Shown here in pieces: positions 8,682-16,793 of a DNA stretch of 48,426 bases. Position 1 is the first letter of the stretch; every line of letters begins with the position of its first letter. Location of the stretch: positions 1 to 48,426 of the forward strand of contig JAQGMO010000030.1 in the NCBI GenBank assembly GCA_028292315.1, read 5' to 3'. The DNA is from Herminiimonas sp. GTDB taxonomy: Bacteria > Pseudomonadota > Gammaproteobacteria > Burkholderiales > Burkholderiaceae_D. Made by a program: the position numbers and the translations under genes. The notes below the pieces were generated by a model. The model was not told where the DNA came from, did no database searches, and saw nothing but the letters and a program-made list of their open reading frames with translations.

Positions 8682-10046
8682 TTATTGAGCGACGGCGTTG
8701 CTTAAATTGGGCAGCCAGGTGGCCACTTGCGGGAAAATGATCAGTACCAGGACCACGCCGAGCAGTGCGACCCAGTACGCAACCGAACCGGAAAAAATTT
8801 CCCCGGTTGTTAATCCTTTTTCATTCGGCACCGCCGATCGAACCGTGAACACCAGGATGCCGAACGGCGGCGTCAGCAAACCGACTTCGATTGCGATGAT
8901 GCCGAGGATGGCGAAAGCGATCGGATCGAATTGCAGCGCCACCGCCAGCGGAGCGAACACCGGCACGGTCAGAAGGATGATGGAAATCGAATCGATTACG
9001 CAGCCCAGCGCCAGCCAGACCAGGATCATCAGGCCGAGGATCACGTAAGGCGACAGGCCGGATTTAAGGAAAAAATCCTGCGTGGCCCCGGTGATGCCCG
9101 TCATCGAAAGGATGCGCGAGTAAAGCTGGGCAGTCACCAGCAATAACAGCAGCGGGGCCGACGTCCTGCCGACCGACAGGATCGCATCCAGCATTTCTTG
9201 CGCTTTCATTCCGCGCATCATCGCAAGCAGCAGCGACAACGCGGCGCCCACGCCCGCGCCTTCAGTCGGCGTGAAATACCCCAGCCAGATGCCGCCCAAC
9301 ACCAGCGTAACCAGAGCGATGATGCCGGCGGTGCTCCAGAGTATGGTCTTGAGATCGACATCGGCGAACGCGTCATTGGCCAGCCGGGCCTCGGCCTGAA
9401 TTGCGGGCAGGTTCGGCCCTTCGCCGACGCGCGCCGGCGTGAACTTGGCCACGCCGATGATATAGAGGATATAAAACGCGACCAGGATGAAACCGGGAAC
9501 GATGCCCGCGATGAATAGCTTGCCGATCGAGATTTCGGTCAGCACGCCCCAGACGATCATCAGCACCGAAGGCGGGATCAGCATGCCGAGACAGGCGCTG
9601 CCGGCAATGCAGCCGAGCGCGAACTTGCGTTCATAGCCGAAGCGCCGCATTTCGGGATAGGCAATCTTGGAAAATGTCGCCGCTGCCGCGATCGAGACGC
9701 CGGTCACGAAGGCGAACACCGCGTTAGCCAGCACCGTGGCGACGCCGAGGCGGCCCGGCACCCATTTGAGCAGGCGGTTGAGCAAGGCATACAAATCGCG
9801 CGCGGCGCCGCACTTCGCAAGGAATTCACCCATCAGCATGAACAGTGGGATTACCGCGAAAACATAGTCGCGCAAGGCTTCATACGCCGTATTGGCCGTG
9901 AACGACTTGACGGTTTCGATGTCCCCATTGATGAGGTATATGCCCAGCATGCTGGTGATGCCGAGCGAAACCGCGATATGTATTCCGCAAAACACCAGCG
10001 CGAGCAGCACCGATACCAGGATGATCATGTCTCCCGCATTGAACAT
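8682..10046 (-). CDS. dctM: TRAP transporter large permease (DctM family)
   Basis: Main membrane subunit of a tripartite ATP-independent periplasmic transporter, using an ion gradient to bring in the ligand delivered by the binding protein. The 454 residues contain about 12 hydrophobic segments and DctM-family stretches such as GEFLAKCGAARDLY and LIPPSVLMIVWG. Glycine/proline-rich re-entrant loops are visible (TPTEGAGVG, GLLTPPFGILVF). A GGAG motif lies 9 bases before the ATG. It begins 19 bases after the dctQ stop in the order dctP-dctQ-dctM-DUF1330, all on the minus strand. Confidence 0.93.
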   Translation of the reverse strand: MFNAGDMIILVSVLLALVFCGIHIAVSLGITSMLGIYLINGDIETVKSFTANTAYEALRDYVFAVIPLFMLMGEFLAKCGAARDLYALLNRLLKWVPGRLGVATVLANAVFAFVTGVSIAAAATFSKIAYPEMRRFGYERKFALGCIAGSACLGMLIPPSVLMIVWGVLTEISIGKLFIAGIVPGFILVAFYILYIIGVAKFTPARVGEGPNLPAIQAEARLANDAFADVDLKTILWSTAGIIALVTLVLGGIWLGYFTPTEGAGVGAALSLLLAMMRGMKAQEMLDAILSVGRTSAPLLLLLVTAQLYSRILSMTGITGATQDFFLKSGLSPYVILGLMILVWLALGCVIDSISIILLTVPVFAPLAVALQFDPIAFAILGIIAIEVGLLTPPFGILVFTVRSAVPNEKGLTTGEIFSGSVAYWVALLGVVLVLIIFPQVATWLPNLSNAVAQ

Positions 10047-10065
10047 TATTTTTGTCTCCGGGATG

Positions 10066-10584
10066 CTAGTGTGAGGAACCGGACTGGACTGGCGCTTCGC
10101 CGGCCCTGAACAGACTGATGTTTTGCGCCGTCATCAACAGGTAGCTCGTGGTCGCCAGCGCGGTGCCAAGCACGATCGCAAAACGGGTCGGCCAGGCCGG
10201 CACCCGCAATGCGCCTTCCCCTTCGAATTCATTGGTGGTCCAGGCATGGATCGCGGTCTCGATGCTGCCCCAGCAAATGAAAGCAAAAAACGCCGCGCCG
10301 GCCAGGGCGCCGATGATTCCCAGGAAGGACTGTCCGCGTAGCGGCAATTTGTTGACGAATACATCGACGTTGAGCATGCCGCCCGAGCGGATCGCATAGC
10401 CGGCCTGCAGATAGCAAATGATGACGATGCAGGTGGATACGATTTCCGGCGTGCCCTTGACCGGACTGTTGAATGCGACCCGTCCGATCACGTCGGCGAC
10501 AACCAGGAAGCAAAGCATGAAAGCCAGGACTGCGGCAGCAATCAGCAGGGCCTGGGTAACCCTGTCATTGAGACGAGTAAGCAT
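10066..10584 (-). CDS. dctQ: TRAP transporter small permease (DctQ family)
   Basis: Small membrane subunit of the first TRAP system; it has four predicted transmembrane helices in 172 residues and partners the DctM protein encoded next. Typical DctQ features are the N-terminal helix LLIAAAVLAFMLCFLVVAD followed by the VIGRVAFNSPVKGTPE loop. The gene sits 57 bases after dctP and 19 bases before dctM. Symbols dctP/Q/M are family names; the transported compound is not known to be a C4-dicarboxylate. Confidence 0.9.
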   Translation of the reverse strand: MLTRLNDRVTQALLIAAAVLAFMLCFLVVADVIGRVAFNSPVKGTPEIVSTCIVIICYLQAGYAIRSGGMLNVDVFVNKLPLRGQSFLGIIGALAGAAFFAFICWGSIETAIHAWTTNEFEGEGALRVPAWPTRFAIVLGTALATTSYLLMTAQNISLFRAGEAPVQSGSSH

Positions 10585-10641
10585 GGTGTCGGTCCGGAAG
10601 AGCGCGGCTTGCTCAAGCAGGCCGCGCGGGTGGAAAAACCG

Positions 10642-11706
10642 TTACTTGATCGAATACTTCAATGGCCATTTATGGCCGAGTTTTTCCGCCTCATCCAGGG
10701 CGAGCTTGAGAACCTGGGTCGCCGGCAAGCCCTGCTTGTCCAGTTCCGTGGCGCGCTCCTGCGGCCAGCCCTTGAGCGAGTTGGCCCAATCGACCCGCAC
10801 CGCCTCAGGCACCGCCTTGATAACGGTGCCGACCGATTTCAGCTGTTCGATCTGCTTTGGATAGTTTTCTTCATTGACGGTGCCGGTCTTCGCTTCATAC
10901 TCGCGGCCCACTTGGACAATAATGTCCTGCACTTCCTTCGGCAGCCTGGCGAAGCGGCTTTTGTTGATGGTCAGGCCGTGCCAGGTAATGGCGCCGAAAC
11001 CGACCTCGGTATAGTATTTGGCGACTTCGTGCAGCTTGAAATTGCTCCAGCCGGAAGGAAACATGATCCAGCCGTTGTAGACCCCGGTCTGCATCGATGT
11101 ATAAGCCTCCGGCAGCGAAGACTGCACCGGCACCGCGCCTGCAAACTCGAGCCATTTCAGGTTAAGGCCGGCGCCGGCAAGCTTGCGGCCCTTGAGGTCG
11201 GCCACGCTATTCCATTCAAAGCTGGTGCCGAGGTTATAGCCGTTATCGGAAATCAGTCCGATCAGGCGCTGGTTGAACTTGTCTTCAAAGACTTTGCTCA
11301 TGTACGGCACCTTGTCGTACACGGTACGCGCCAGCTTGACGCTCTTTTCCGGACTCATCGTTCCGAAAGGCAGCATCACCTGGAATGCATGCAGTGGCAG
11401 ATTCGATGGCTCGAAGCAGAAACAGAAGCCGCCGATATCGATGATCCCCGATTGCACCGCTTCCAGCGTATCGGCAACCTTGACCATGGAGCCGCCGTAG
11501 CCCTCGATGAATTCGATCTTGTGCTTGCCGGTGGCGTTGACACGCTTGGTCACCTCCGGCACGAAGAAGGTTTGCATCAGATTGACATAGGTATTTACGG
11601 CTGGATGGCCGGAGGCGATACGCAACTTGATGTCTTCGGCCTGGACTGCCGTTGCGGTAAATCCGAATAGCAATGCGGCAAGCGCCGCACTCAGCGGTTT
11701 TAACAT
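10642..11706 (-). CDS. dctP: TRAP transporter substrate-binding protein (DctP family), atypical ligand site
   Basis: Periplasmic binding protein of the first TRAP system, 354 residues with a signal peptide ending in AVQA before EDIKLRI. DctP-fold landmarks are visible: GYGGSMVKVADTLEAVQSG, DLKGRKLAG and the Trp/aromatic-rich GWIMFPSGW segment. Most DctP proteins have an arginine in the LKGLKIR motif that clamps the ligand carboxylate. Here the aligned stretch reads GRKLAGAGLNLKW with alanine in that position, so the ligand or its binding mode may differ. Its start faces a GntR gene across 298 bases that contain repeat motifs, suggesting control by that regulator. Confidence 0.9.
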   Translation of the reverse strand: MLKPLSAALAALLFGFTATAVQAEDIKLRIASGHPAVNTYVNLMQTFFVPEVTKRVNATGKHKIEFIEGYGGSMVKVADTLEAVQSGIIDIGGFCFCFEPSNLPLHAFQVMLPFGTMSPEKSVKLARTVYDKVPYMSKVFEDKFNQRLIGLISDNGYNLGTSFEWNSVADLKGRKLAGAGLNLKWLEFAGAVPVQSSLPEAYTSMQTGVYNGWIMFPSGWSNFKLHEVAKYYTEVGFGAITWHGLTINKSRFARLPKEVQDIIVQVGREYEAKTGTVNEENYPKQIEQLKSVGTVIKAVPEAVRVDWANSLKGWPQERATELDKQGLPATQVLKLALDEAEKLGHKWPLKYSIK

Positions 11707-11739
11707 TCGAGTCTCCTGATGGTTAGCGAATCTGCTACG

Positions 11740-11755
11740 GATACTAATTTGTATC
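11740..11755. promoter_or_regulatory. GATAC-N6-GTATC inverted repeat upstream of dctP
   Basis: A perfect 5-bp inverted repeat with a 6-base spacer lies 34 bases upstream of the dctP start, at the right place for an operator. FadR-subfamily GntR proteins bind short inverted repeats, and one is encoded divergently. Confidence 0.35.
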
Positions 11756-11941
11756 TCTGTATTTATAATTCGAATACGCTACAGATATTCCTATCCATTG
11801 CATTGCACCATGTTAAGTACAATTAGGGAGACTGGAATATTTACCGAAACCAGAGCGCGCACCTAGGCGCGTCTGATAACGAGCATTGCTTTTATGCACA
11901 TGGAAATAGTGAGTTATTCCAATTTAAATGTCAACGATTTA

Positions 11942-11995
11942 ATTTCTGATATTTCAGCAATCGGAAATTTATATGGTCATTGATATTTCTGATAT
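11942..11995. promoter_or_regulatory. pair of ATTTCTGATAT direct repeats upstream of the GntR gene
   Basis: Identical 11-mers ATTTCTGATAT occur at 11942-11952 and 11985-11995, 43 bases apart (about four helical turns, same face). The second overlaps the palindrome TGATATCA and ends 9 bases before the GntR ATG. This looks like an autoregulatory site, inferred from position and symmetry only. Confidence 0.4.
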
Positions 11996-12004
11996 CATCC
12001 CGGC

Positions 12005-12700
12005 ATGTCAGATAAGCCAAGTTTAATGCCTGTGTCCGCCGTTATTCCGGCGAGCGCGACCCTGATCCGCGACGACGTCTATGACCGCATTCGCGACGAA
12101 ATCCTGTCGTGCGTCCTGAAGCCCGGTTCGCTGGCGCAGGAGAACGATTTGGCAGCGCGTTACCAGGTCAGCAAGTCGCCGGTGCGCGACGCGCTGCTGC
12201 GCTTGCAGGAGCAGGGACTGGTGGAGATATTGCCGCGCAAGGGATACCGGATCAAGCCGATCTCGGTGTCCGATGCCGCCGAGATGTATGAAATGCGCCT
12301 GATCCTGGACCGCGCCTGCATTACCCGCGCCGTCGACACGGCATCGGATGCCACGCTGGCGGCGCTCGACCGGTTTCGCGAAATCGGCGGGACGCCCGAC
12401 CTGCCCTCCTGGATCGCCTATAACCGCGCGTTTCACTTCGCCCTGGCGCAAGCCGGCGGCAATGCGCGGCTGGCGCGCGCGGCGCGCGACATCATCGAAG
12501 AGTTCGACCGGCTGACCTATATGAGCATTTCGCAGTTCGACACCGGCGGCCTGGCGGCGCTGGTCGGTGAACACGGCGCGTTGATCGATGCGATGCAGCA
12601 GCGCGACAAGCGGCGTGCGCTGGCGCTGGCGCGCAAGCACGTGGAAGAATCGCGCGACCGACTGCTTGAATCGCTGTCCAATCCGGCGGTCGTGCCTTAG
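12005..12700 (+). CDS. GntR family transcriptional regulator, FadR (FCD) subfamily
   Basis: DNA-binding regulator of 231 residues. The N-terminal winged helix-turn-helix is recognisable in RYQVSKSPVRDALLRLQEQG followed by LVEILPRKGYRIKPIS. The C-terminal half is an all-helical FCD ligand domain, with YEMRLILDRACI, a YNRAFHFALAQAGGN segment and a later EHGALIDAM supplying probable metal/ligand residues. It is transcribed away from the TRAP operon and towards the quinone oxidoreductase, VOC and hydrolase genes. It therefore probably controls both sides, with a pathway acid as effector. No good Shine-Dalgarno precedes the ATG, and repeats overlap the likely promoter. Confidence 0.92.
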   Translation: MSDKPSLMPVSAVIPASATLIRDDVYDRIRDEILSCVLKPGSLAQENDLAARYQVSKSPVRDALLRLQEQGLVEILPRKGYRIKPISVSDAAEMYEMRLILDRACITRAVDTASDATLAALDRFREIGGTPDLPSWIAYNRAFHFALAQAGGNARLARAARDIIEEFDRLTYMSISQFDTGGLAALVGEHGALIDAMQQRDKRRALALARKHVEESRDRLLESLSNPAVVP

Positions 12701-12790
12701 GCCTCGGGCCTGTCCGCCATGTTTCGTTAAAAGTGAAATCCGAGCATCCGAGAAATTCGACCCGAGCTTACCTGACAAGGAACAATAACG

Positions 12791-13768
12791 ATGAAAGCCA
12801 AAGCCGTTCGCATCCATTCCCACGGCGGAACCGAAGTTCTCGGGGTTGAAATGATCGATGTGGCGGAACCGGGCCCGAACGACGTGCTGATACGCCAGAC
12901 GGCGATCGGTTTGAATTTCCAGGACACGTATCACCGCTCGGGCTTTTATCCGTTGCCGATGCCTTCCGGACTCGGAACGGAAGCCGCCGGCGTGGTTGAA
13001 AAAGTCGGGGTCGCCGTCACCCGGCTTAAAGCCGGTGATCGCGTTTGCTACGCCGGCGGCGCGCCCGGCGGGTGCGCGGCCTGGCGCGTCTACCCGGCGG
13101 ACCGCCTGATCAGAATTCCAGACGGCGTATCCGACGAACAGGCAGCCGCAGTGCTCATGAAAGGCATGACGATCGAGTACCTGCTCAATCGCTGCTACCA
13201 GGTCAAGGCGGGCGACACGGTATTGTTCCACGCGGCTGCCGGTGGCATCGGGCTGCTGGCCGGGCAATGGGGCAGGCACCTGGGGGCCCGGATGATAGGC
13301 ATTGCCGGCGGTCCGGACAAGGTCAGGCTTGCGCTGGAAAACGGTTACAGCGTCTGCATTGATCGCCGCACCGAAGACGTGGTGGCGCGGGTAAAGGAAT
13401 TGACCGGCGGCGCCGGCGTGCCGGTGGTCTACGATTCGGTCGGCAAGGACACGTTCGAGCAGTCGCTTAACTGCCTGGCGCCGCGCGGCTTTTTCGTCTC
13501 CCTTGGCACCACGACCGGCGCGCCGCCTCCGATCGACGCCGCGACGCTGCAAAAACTCGGTTCGCTCTATTTCACGCGTCCGACGCTGGTGACTTACACG
13601 GCAAAAAACGAGGAATTGCACGCATCGGCGCAGGCAGTGTTTGCCCTGTTCGCCAAGGGTGTGCTCAATGTTTCGATCAACCAGCGCTATCCGATCGACG
13701 ACATCGCGCTGGCGCACCGTGACCTGGAATCGGGCCGCACCACCGGGTCAACCGTTATCATTCCCTAA
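12791..13768 (+). CDS. NADPH:quinone oxidoreductase, zinc-free MDR family (Qor-like)
   Basis: A 325-residue medium-chain dehydrogenase/reductase lacking the zinc ligands. The NADPH-binding loop AAAGGIGLLAGQWGRHLGA lies mid-protein, and the N-terminal GroES-like domain has GLNFQDTYHRSG and GLGTEAAGVVEKVG, typical of quinone reductase/zeta-crystallin proteins. It reduces quinones or enone substrates with NADPH; the actual substrate is unknown. An AAGGAA Shine-Dalgarno precedes the ATG, and the gene starts 90 bases after the GntR gene. The next gene follows 15 bases after its stop, so the two are almost certainly one transcript. Confidence 0.92.
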   Translation: MKAKAVRIHSHGGTEVLGVEMIDVAEPGPNDVLIRQTAIGLNFQDTYHRSGFYPLPMPSGLGTEAAGVVEKVGVAVTRLKAGDRVCYAGGAPGGCAAWRVYPADRLIRIPDGVSDEQAAAVLMKGMTIEYLLNRCYQVKAGDTVLFHAAAGGIGLLAGQWGRHLGARMIGIAGGPDKVRLALENGYSVCIDRRTEDVVARVKELTGGAGVPVVYDSVGKDTFEQSLNCLAPRGFFVSLGTTTGAPPPIDAATLQKLGSLYFTRPTLVTYTAKNEELHASAQAVFALFAKGVLNVSINQRYPIDDIALAHRDLESGRTTGSTVIIP

Positions 13769-13783
13769 CCAAAAGGAGGCAGC

Positions 13784-14251
13784 ATGCCGCTCGCGCATAT
13801 TGAGCATTACCTCGTCGCCGCCGACGACATGGAACGCACCCGGGACTGGTATCGCGATGTGCTCGGCATGCATGAGGGCTGGCACCCGGAATTCAATTTC
13901 CCGGTGTATTGGATGTATCTCGGCGATTCCGACGTGGTGCATATCAGCCAGAGCGCAAGGAATGCGACCGACAACCAGAAAGTCTATCTCGGTCGCACTT
14001 CGCAGGATGCCGGCGCCGGCACCGGCGCGGTCGATCACATTGCGTTTCGCGCGAGCGGACTGCGTGGCATGATGGCGCAGTTCCGCGAAAAAGGGGTAGA
14101 GTTCAAGGAGCGGCGCGCCGGCAATCAGGCCCTGTACCAGCTGTTCCTGTTCGATCCGAACGGCGTAAAGGTCGAATTGAATTTTGACGGCGCCGAAGCG
14201 GAAGGCATCGAACCTGAAGTGAACGCCGCCAGTTTCAGCAAGAAGAACTGA
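13784..14251 (+). CDS. VOC family (glyoxalase/extradiol dioxygenase fold) protein
   Basis: A 155-residue single-unit VOC protein with the full metal triad: His in IEHYLVAADD near the N terminus, His in VDHIAFRA and Glu in VKVELNF. The second betaalphabetabetabeta module is present (GVEFKERRAGNQALYQLFLFDPNG). Such proteins act as isomerases, lyases, epimerases or extradiol dioxygenases, so a step on a ring-derived or acyl intermediate is possible. A perfect AAGGAGG site lies 5 bases before the ATG, and the gene is tightly linked to the upstream reductase. A strong terminator follows the stop. Confidence 0.9.
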   Translation: MPLAHIEHYLVAADDMERTRDWYRDVLGMHEGWHPEFNFPVYWMYLGDSDVVHISQSARNATDNQKVYLGRTSQDAGAGTGAVDHIAFRASGLRGMMAQFREKGVEFKERRAGNQALYQLFLFDPNGVKVELNFDGAEAEGIEPEVNAASFSKKN

Positions 14252-14255
14252 TTAC

Positions 14256-14283
14256 GCGCCGCCGCTCGCGGCGCACACTTTTT
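14256..14283 (+). terminator. intrinsic terminator after the VOC gene
   Basis: A perfect 7-bp stem GCGCCGC/GCGGCGC with a 5-base loop (CGCTC) is followed by ACACTTTTT. It sits 5 bases after the VOC stop and 44 bases before the hydrolase start, so it may attenuate expression of the downstream gene. Confidence 0.75.
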
Positions 14284-14326
14284 ATGCCTTTTTAACCGAT
14301 AAGGTTGATAACCTGAGGAGACCTTC

Positions 14327-15019
14327 ATGTCGTATGTAATCCCGGCCCCGAAACAAGCAGTCATCGATGTGGTGGGCACCGATGCAAAATTCCCGGTCCG
14401 GCGCATCTGGTGCGTCGGCCGCAACTACGCCGACCATGCGCGCGAGATGGGCCATGACCCGTCGCGCGAGCCGCCCTTCTTTTTCCAGAAGCCGACAGAT
14501 TCGATCGTGCCGTCCGGCTCGACCATTGACTACCCGCCGAAAACCAAGGACCTGCATCATGAAATCGAGCTCGTCATCTGCATCGGCAAGGGCGGAAGCA
14601 ATATTCCGATTGAAAAAGCGCTTGACCATGTGTACGGCTATGCGCTCGGTCTCGACATGACGCGCCGCGACCTCCAGGGAGAAGCCAAAAAGCTGCAGCG
14701 GCCATGGGAAATGGGCAAGGCGTTCGACCAGTCGACGCCGGTCACTGCGGTGCAGCCGGCGGCCAAGATCGGACATCCAAAGGCCGGCGCCATCTCGGTC
14801 AAGGTCAATGGCGAGTTCCGCCAGCAGGGCAACCTCGATCAGCAAATCTGGCAAATCGACGAAACCATTTCTTACTTGTCCGAGTTTGTGACCCTGGAGC
14901 CGGGCGACATCATCATGACCGGCACCCCGGCTGGCGTCGGCCCCTGCGTGGCCGGCGACAAGCTCGAAGGGCACCTCGAGGGCGTGGGCGACCTGACCGT
15001 CACCTATCGCGCGGCGTAA
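14327..15019 (+). CDS. fumarylacetoacetate hydrolase family protein, fumarylpyruvate hydrolase-like (NagK type)
   Basis: A 230-residue FAH-family hydrolase that cleaves a C-C bond in a beta-diketo acid. The metal site is in LHHEIELVICIGKGG and GYALGLDMTRRDLQ, the catalytic core includes KAFDQSTPV, and the C-terminal signature is GDIIMTGTPAGVGP. Length and sequence style match fumarylpyruvate hydrolases of the gentisate/salicylate pathway (product: fumarate plus pyruvate). No gentisate dioxygenase or maleylpyruvate isomerase is present in this window, so the pathway is inferred. A GAGGAG site lies close to the ATG. The terminator at 14256-14283 separates it from the VOC gene, so it may also have its own promoter. 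Confidence 0.9.
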   Translation: MSYVIPAPKQAVIDVVGTDAKFPVRRIWCVGRNYADHAREMGHDPSREPPFFFQKPTDSIVPSGSTIDYPPKTKDLHHEIELVICIGKGGSNIPIEKALDHVYGYALGLDMTRRDLQGEAKKLQRPWEMGKAFDQSTPVTAVQPAAKIGHPKAGAISVKVNGEFRQQGNLDQQIWQIDETISYLSEFVTLEPGDIIMTGTPAGVGPCVAGDKLEGHLEGVGDLTVTYRAA

Positions 15020-15030
15020 CGGAGCACATT

Positions 15031-15059
15031 GCGGGCACGCTCGGTGGGAGCGCGCCCGC
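15031..15059. terminator. interrupted stem-loop between convergent genes
   Basis: GCGGGC/GCCCGC and an inner GCTC/GAGC pair form a two-part stem with mismatches, starting 11 bases after the hydrolase stop and touching the stop of the small minus-strand ORF. There is no U-tract; it is a possible shared 3'-end structure. Confidence 0.35.
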
Positions 15060-15223
15060 TAGGACGCCGGCCTGATATCGAGCGGCGGATGATCGACTTT
15101 GCACTGGACAAGATCGCCGTCGATCAGGCATCCCATGAATGCGTCGGCTTCCTGCGGCGTATCGAATATATAAACCATGTCGTCCACCGCGACTTCAATC
15201 CGGGAGATGCTGGTAATAACCAT
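15059..15223 (-). CDS. small hypothetical protein, 54 residues
   Basis: A short frame with a strong ribosome-binding site (AAAGGGGAT before the ATG) encodes 54 residues starting MVITSISRIEVAVDD and continuing with a YIFDTPQEADAFMGC segment; the C terminus ends in PLDIRPAS. The composition is acidic and soluble, without a signal or membrane helix. The segment DTPQEADAF suggests a small alpha/beta protein, but I cannot place it in a family. It is flanked by convergent (hydrolase) and divergent (PCC-domain) genes and is therefore its own transcription unit. The start codon, the Shine-Dalgarno and the absence of any better frame on the other strand support it as real. Confidence 0.6.
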   Translation of the reverse strand: MVITSISRIEVAVDDMVYIFDTPQEADAFMGCLIDGDLVQCKVDHPPLDIRPAS

Positions 15224-15367
15224 CGGTCGATCCCCTTTCGGCTGGTTCCTGGATTCTCGTGATTCTTCTTTTGCTCAGGCGTTTATAAGCGGCGAAAGTT
15301 CCCGATCAAATGCGGTGTGCCATCGCGCGTGCCTTTTCGCCGCGACTGCGCTAATCTGGCGAATATC

Positions 15368-15763
15368 ATGCAAACACTTCCATTGCGCCTTACTCCTGGA
15401 CAAGACTTGAGAGCAGCTCTTGAAGCCGCGCTATCCGAGCATCAAGTGAATGCTGGCTTCGTACTTCAGGGCATCGGCAGCCTGAGCGTGGCGCAACTGC
15501 GGCTTGCCGGCGCAAAGCGCACCACCGAATTGCGCGGGGACCTGGAGATCCTGAGCCTTGCCGGGTCGCTGTCGTCCGATGGCGCGCATCTTCACATGGC
15601 CGTGGCCGATGCGCAAGGCCGTGTGCTGGGAGGGCATGTGGCGGCCGGGTGCCTGGTGCGCACGACAGCCGAAGTACTGCTTGCGCTGCTGCCGGCGTTC
15701 CATTTTGCGCGGGAAAAAGACCCCGGGTCAGGCTTCAATGAATTGGTGATACGCCCGCAATGA
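15368..15763 (+). CDS. PCC (PPC/DUF296) domain protein
   Basis: A 131-residue protein consisting of one PCC domain (also called PPC or DUF296), the fold found alone in bacterial proteins and fused to AT-hooks in plant nuclear proteins. Diagnostic segments are VLQGIGSLSVAQLRLAG, LAGSLSSDGAHLHMAVADAQG and VLGGHVAAGCLVRTTAEVLL. The histidines of HLH and GGH can form the metal site seen in bacterial trimers. Start chosen at ATG 15368 because the domain begins there; an in-frame extension upstream reads as non-conserved sequence. Its role is unknown. It converges on the flippase-like gene. Confidence 0.85.
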   Translation: MQTLPLRLTPGQDLRAALEAALSEHQVNAGFVLQGIGSLSVAQLRLAGAKRTTELRGDLEILSLAGSLSSDGAHLHMAVADAQGRVLGGHVAAGCLVRTTAEVLLALLPAFHFAREKDPGSGFNELVIRPQ

Positions 15764-15788
15764 CGCGCAGGCCGGCATTGGATTGAAA

Positions 15789-16793
15789 TCAATTCGGCGG
15801 CGCCGCCTTTTTAGCGCGCGCCTCAACAACAAAATATACCAGTGTCGCCAGCATCAGCGGCGCAAGATAGTACATGGCGCGGTACATCAGCAGCGCGGCC
15901 AGCAGTTCGCTCTTGGGCAGCTCGTGCGAGAGCAGCGCGACAAACACCGCTTCAAGCACGCCCAGGCCAGCCGGCACATGCGTGATCACGCCCGCGATTG
16001 CCGCCAGGAGCAACACGCCGACAACCGTCGGGAACGGAATCTTTTGCTCCAGAAGGATGAATGCGGCGCCTGCCATCAACAACCAGTTAGTCGAGGACAT
16101 CAGCAGTTGCAGCACCGCCAACCGTAGCGACGGCAAAGTGAGCTCGTGGCCGCGCACGGTCCAGGTGCGCCGGCGCGCCACGGCGCATAGCAGCAGGTAA
16201 GCCATGGCGACTGCGGCCAGCACGATTCCGATTCCCTGCAAGGCGCGGGAATCGATCTTCCAGTCCGGCGGCAGTGGAATCGGCCACCACCAGAACACGA
16301 TCCCGGCAAGCAGCATGTAACCGAGCCAGTTGGTCAGCATGCTGACACCCATCACCTGCGTGATCGTCGCAGTGTCCAGTCCGAGGCGCGAGTACAACCG
16401 GTAGCGGAACGCGACGCCGCCCACCAGGGAGCCGAGGTTAAGGTTGAATGCGTAGCTGATGAAGTTGACGGAGATTACCTGCGGCGCCCTCAGCCGGTGG
16501 CCGGTGTAATGACGGCCGAGCAGGTCAAAGCAGCTATACAGCGCAAAACTGGCGGCGCAAAAAGCCGCCGCGCGCAATAGTTCGCCGATCGGACGACGCT
16601 GCATGGTCGCGAGCACCTCTTCCCATTCGACCTTGCGCGCCTGGGTGATCAGCAGGTAAGCCACCACCGCGAAAAACAGGATTTTTCCCAGCCGTTTCGC
16701 CCACGGCCACCAGGGCCGCGACGTGATGCCGCGGCCTGGAGGCGAGTGTGCCGCCGGCGGCGATCGGTCCCCGGAGTGTGGCTCGCCTTTCAC
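15789..16793 (-). CDS. lysylphosphatidylglycerol synthase transmembrane-like protein (YbhN/UPF0104 family)
   Basis: Integral inner-membrane protein of 334 residues with about eight hydrophobic segments and the family stretch FNLNLGSLVGGVAFRYRLYS and later HVPAGLGVLEAVFVALL. The family covers the flippase half of MprF and stand-alone YbhN proteins, probably moving or handling lipids. The GTG start at 16793 overlaps the TGA of the upstream cardiolipin synthase gene (shared GTGA), so the two are translationally coupled. This matches the ybhO-ybhN pairing of enterobacteria and points to a joint role in cardiolipin or phospholipid handling. Confidence 0.88.
   Translation of the reverse strand: MKGEPHSGDRSPPAAHSPPGRGITSRPWWPWAKRLGKILFFAVVAYLLITQARKVEWEEVLATMQRRPIGELLRAAAFCAASFALYSCFDLLGRHYTGHRLRAPQVISVNFISYAFNLNLGSLVGGVAFRYRLYSRLGLDTATITQVMGVSMLTNWLGYMLLAGIVFWWWPIPLPPDWKIDSRALQGIGIVLAAVAMAYLLLCAVARRRTWTVRGHELTLPSLRLAVLQLLMSSTNWLLMAGAAFILLEQKIPFPTVVGVLLLAAIAGVITHVPAGLGVLEAVFVALLSHELPKSELLAALLMYRAMYYLAPLMLATLVYFVVEARAKKAAPPN

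Noticed and set aside
12023-13717. 564-codon minus-strand frame opposite the GntR and quinone reductase genes
   Set aside because: It spans two clear plus-strand genes and their gap and has the composition of an antisense shadow.
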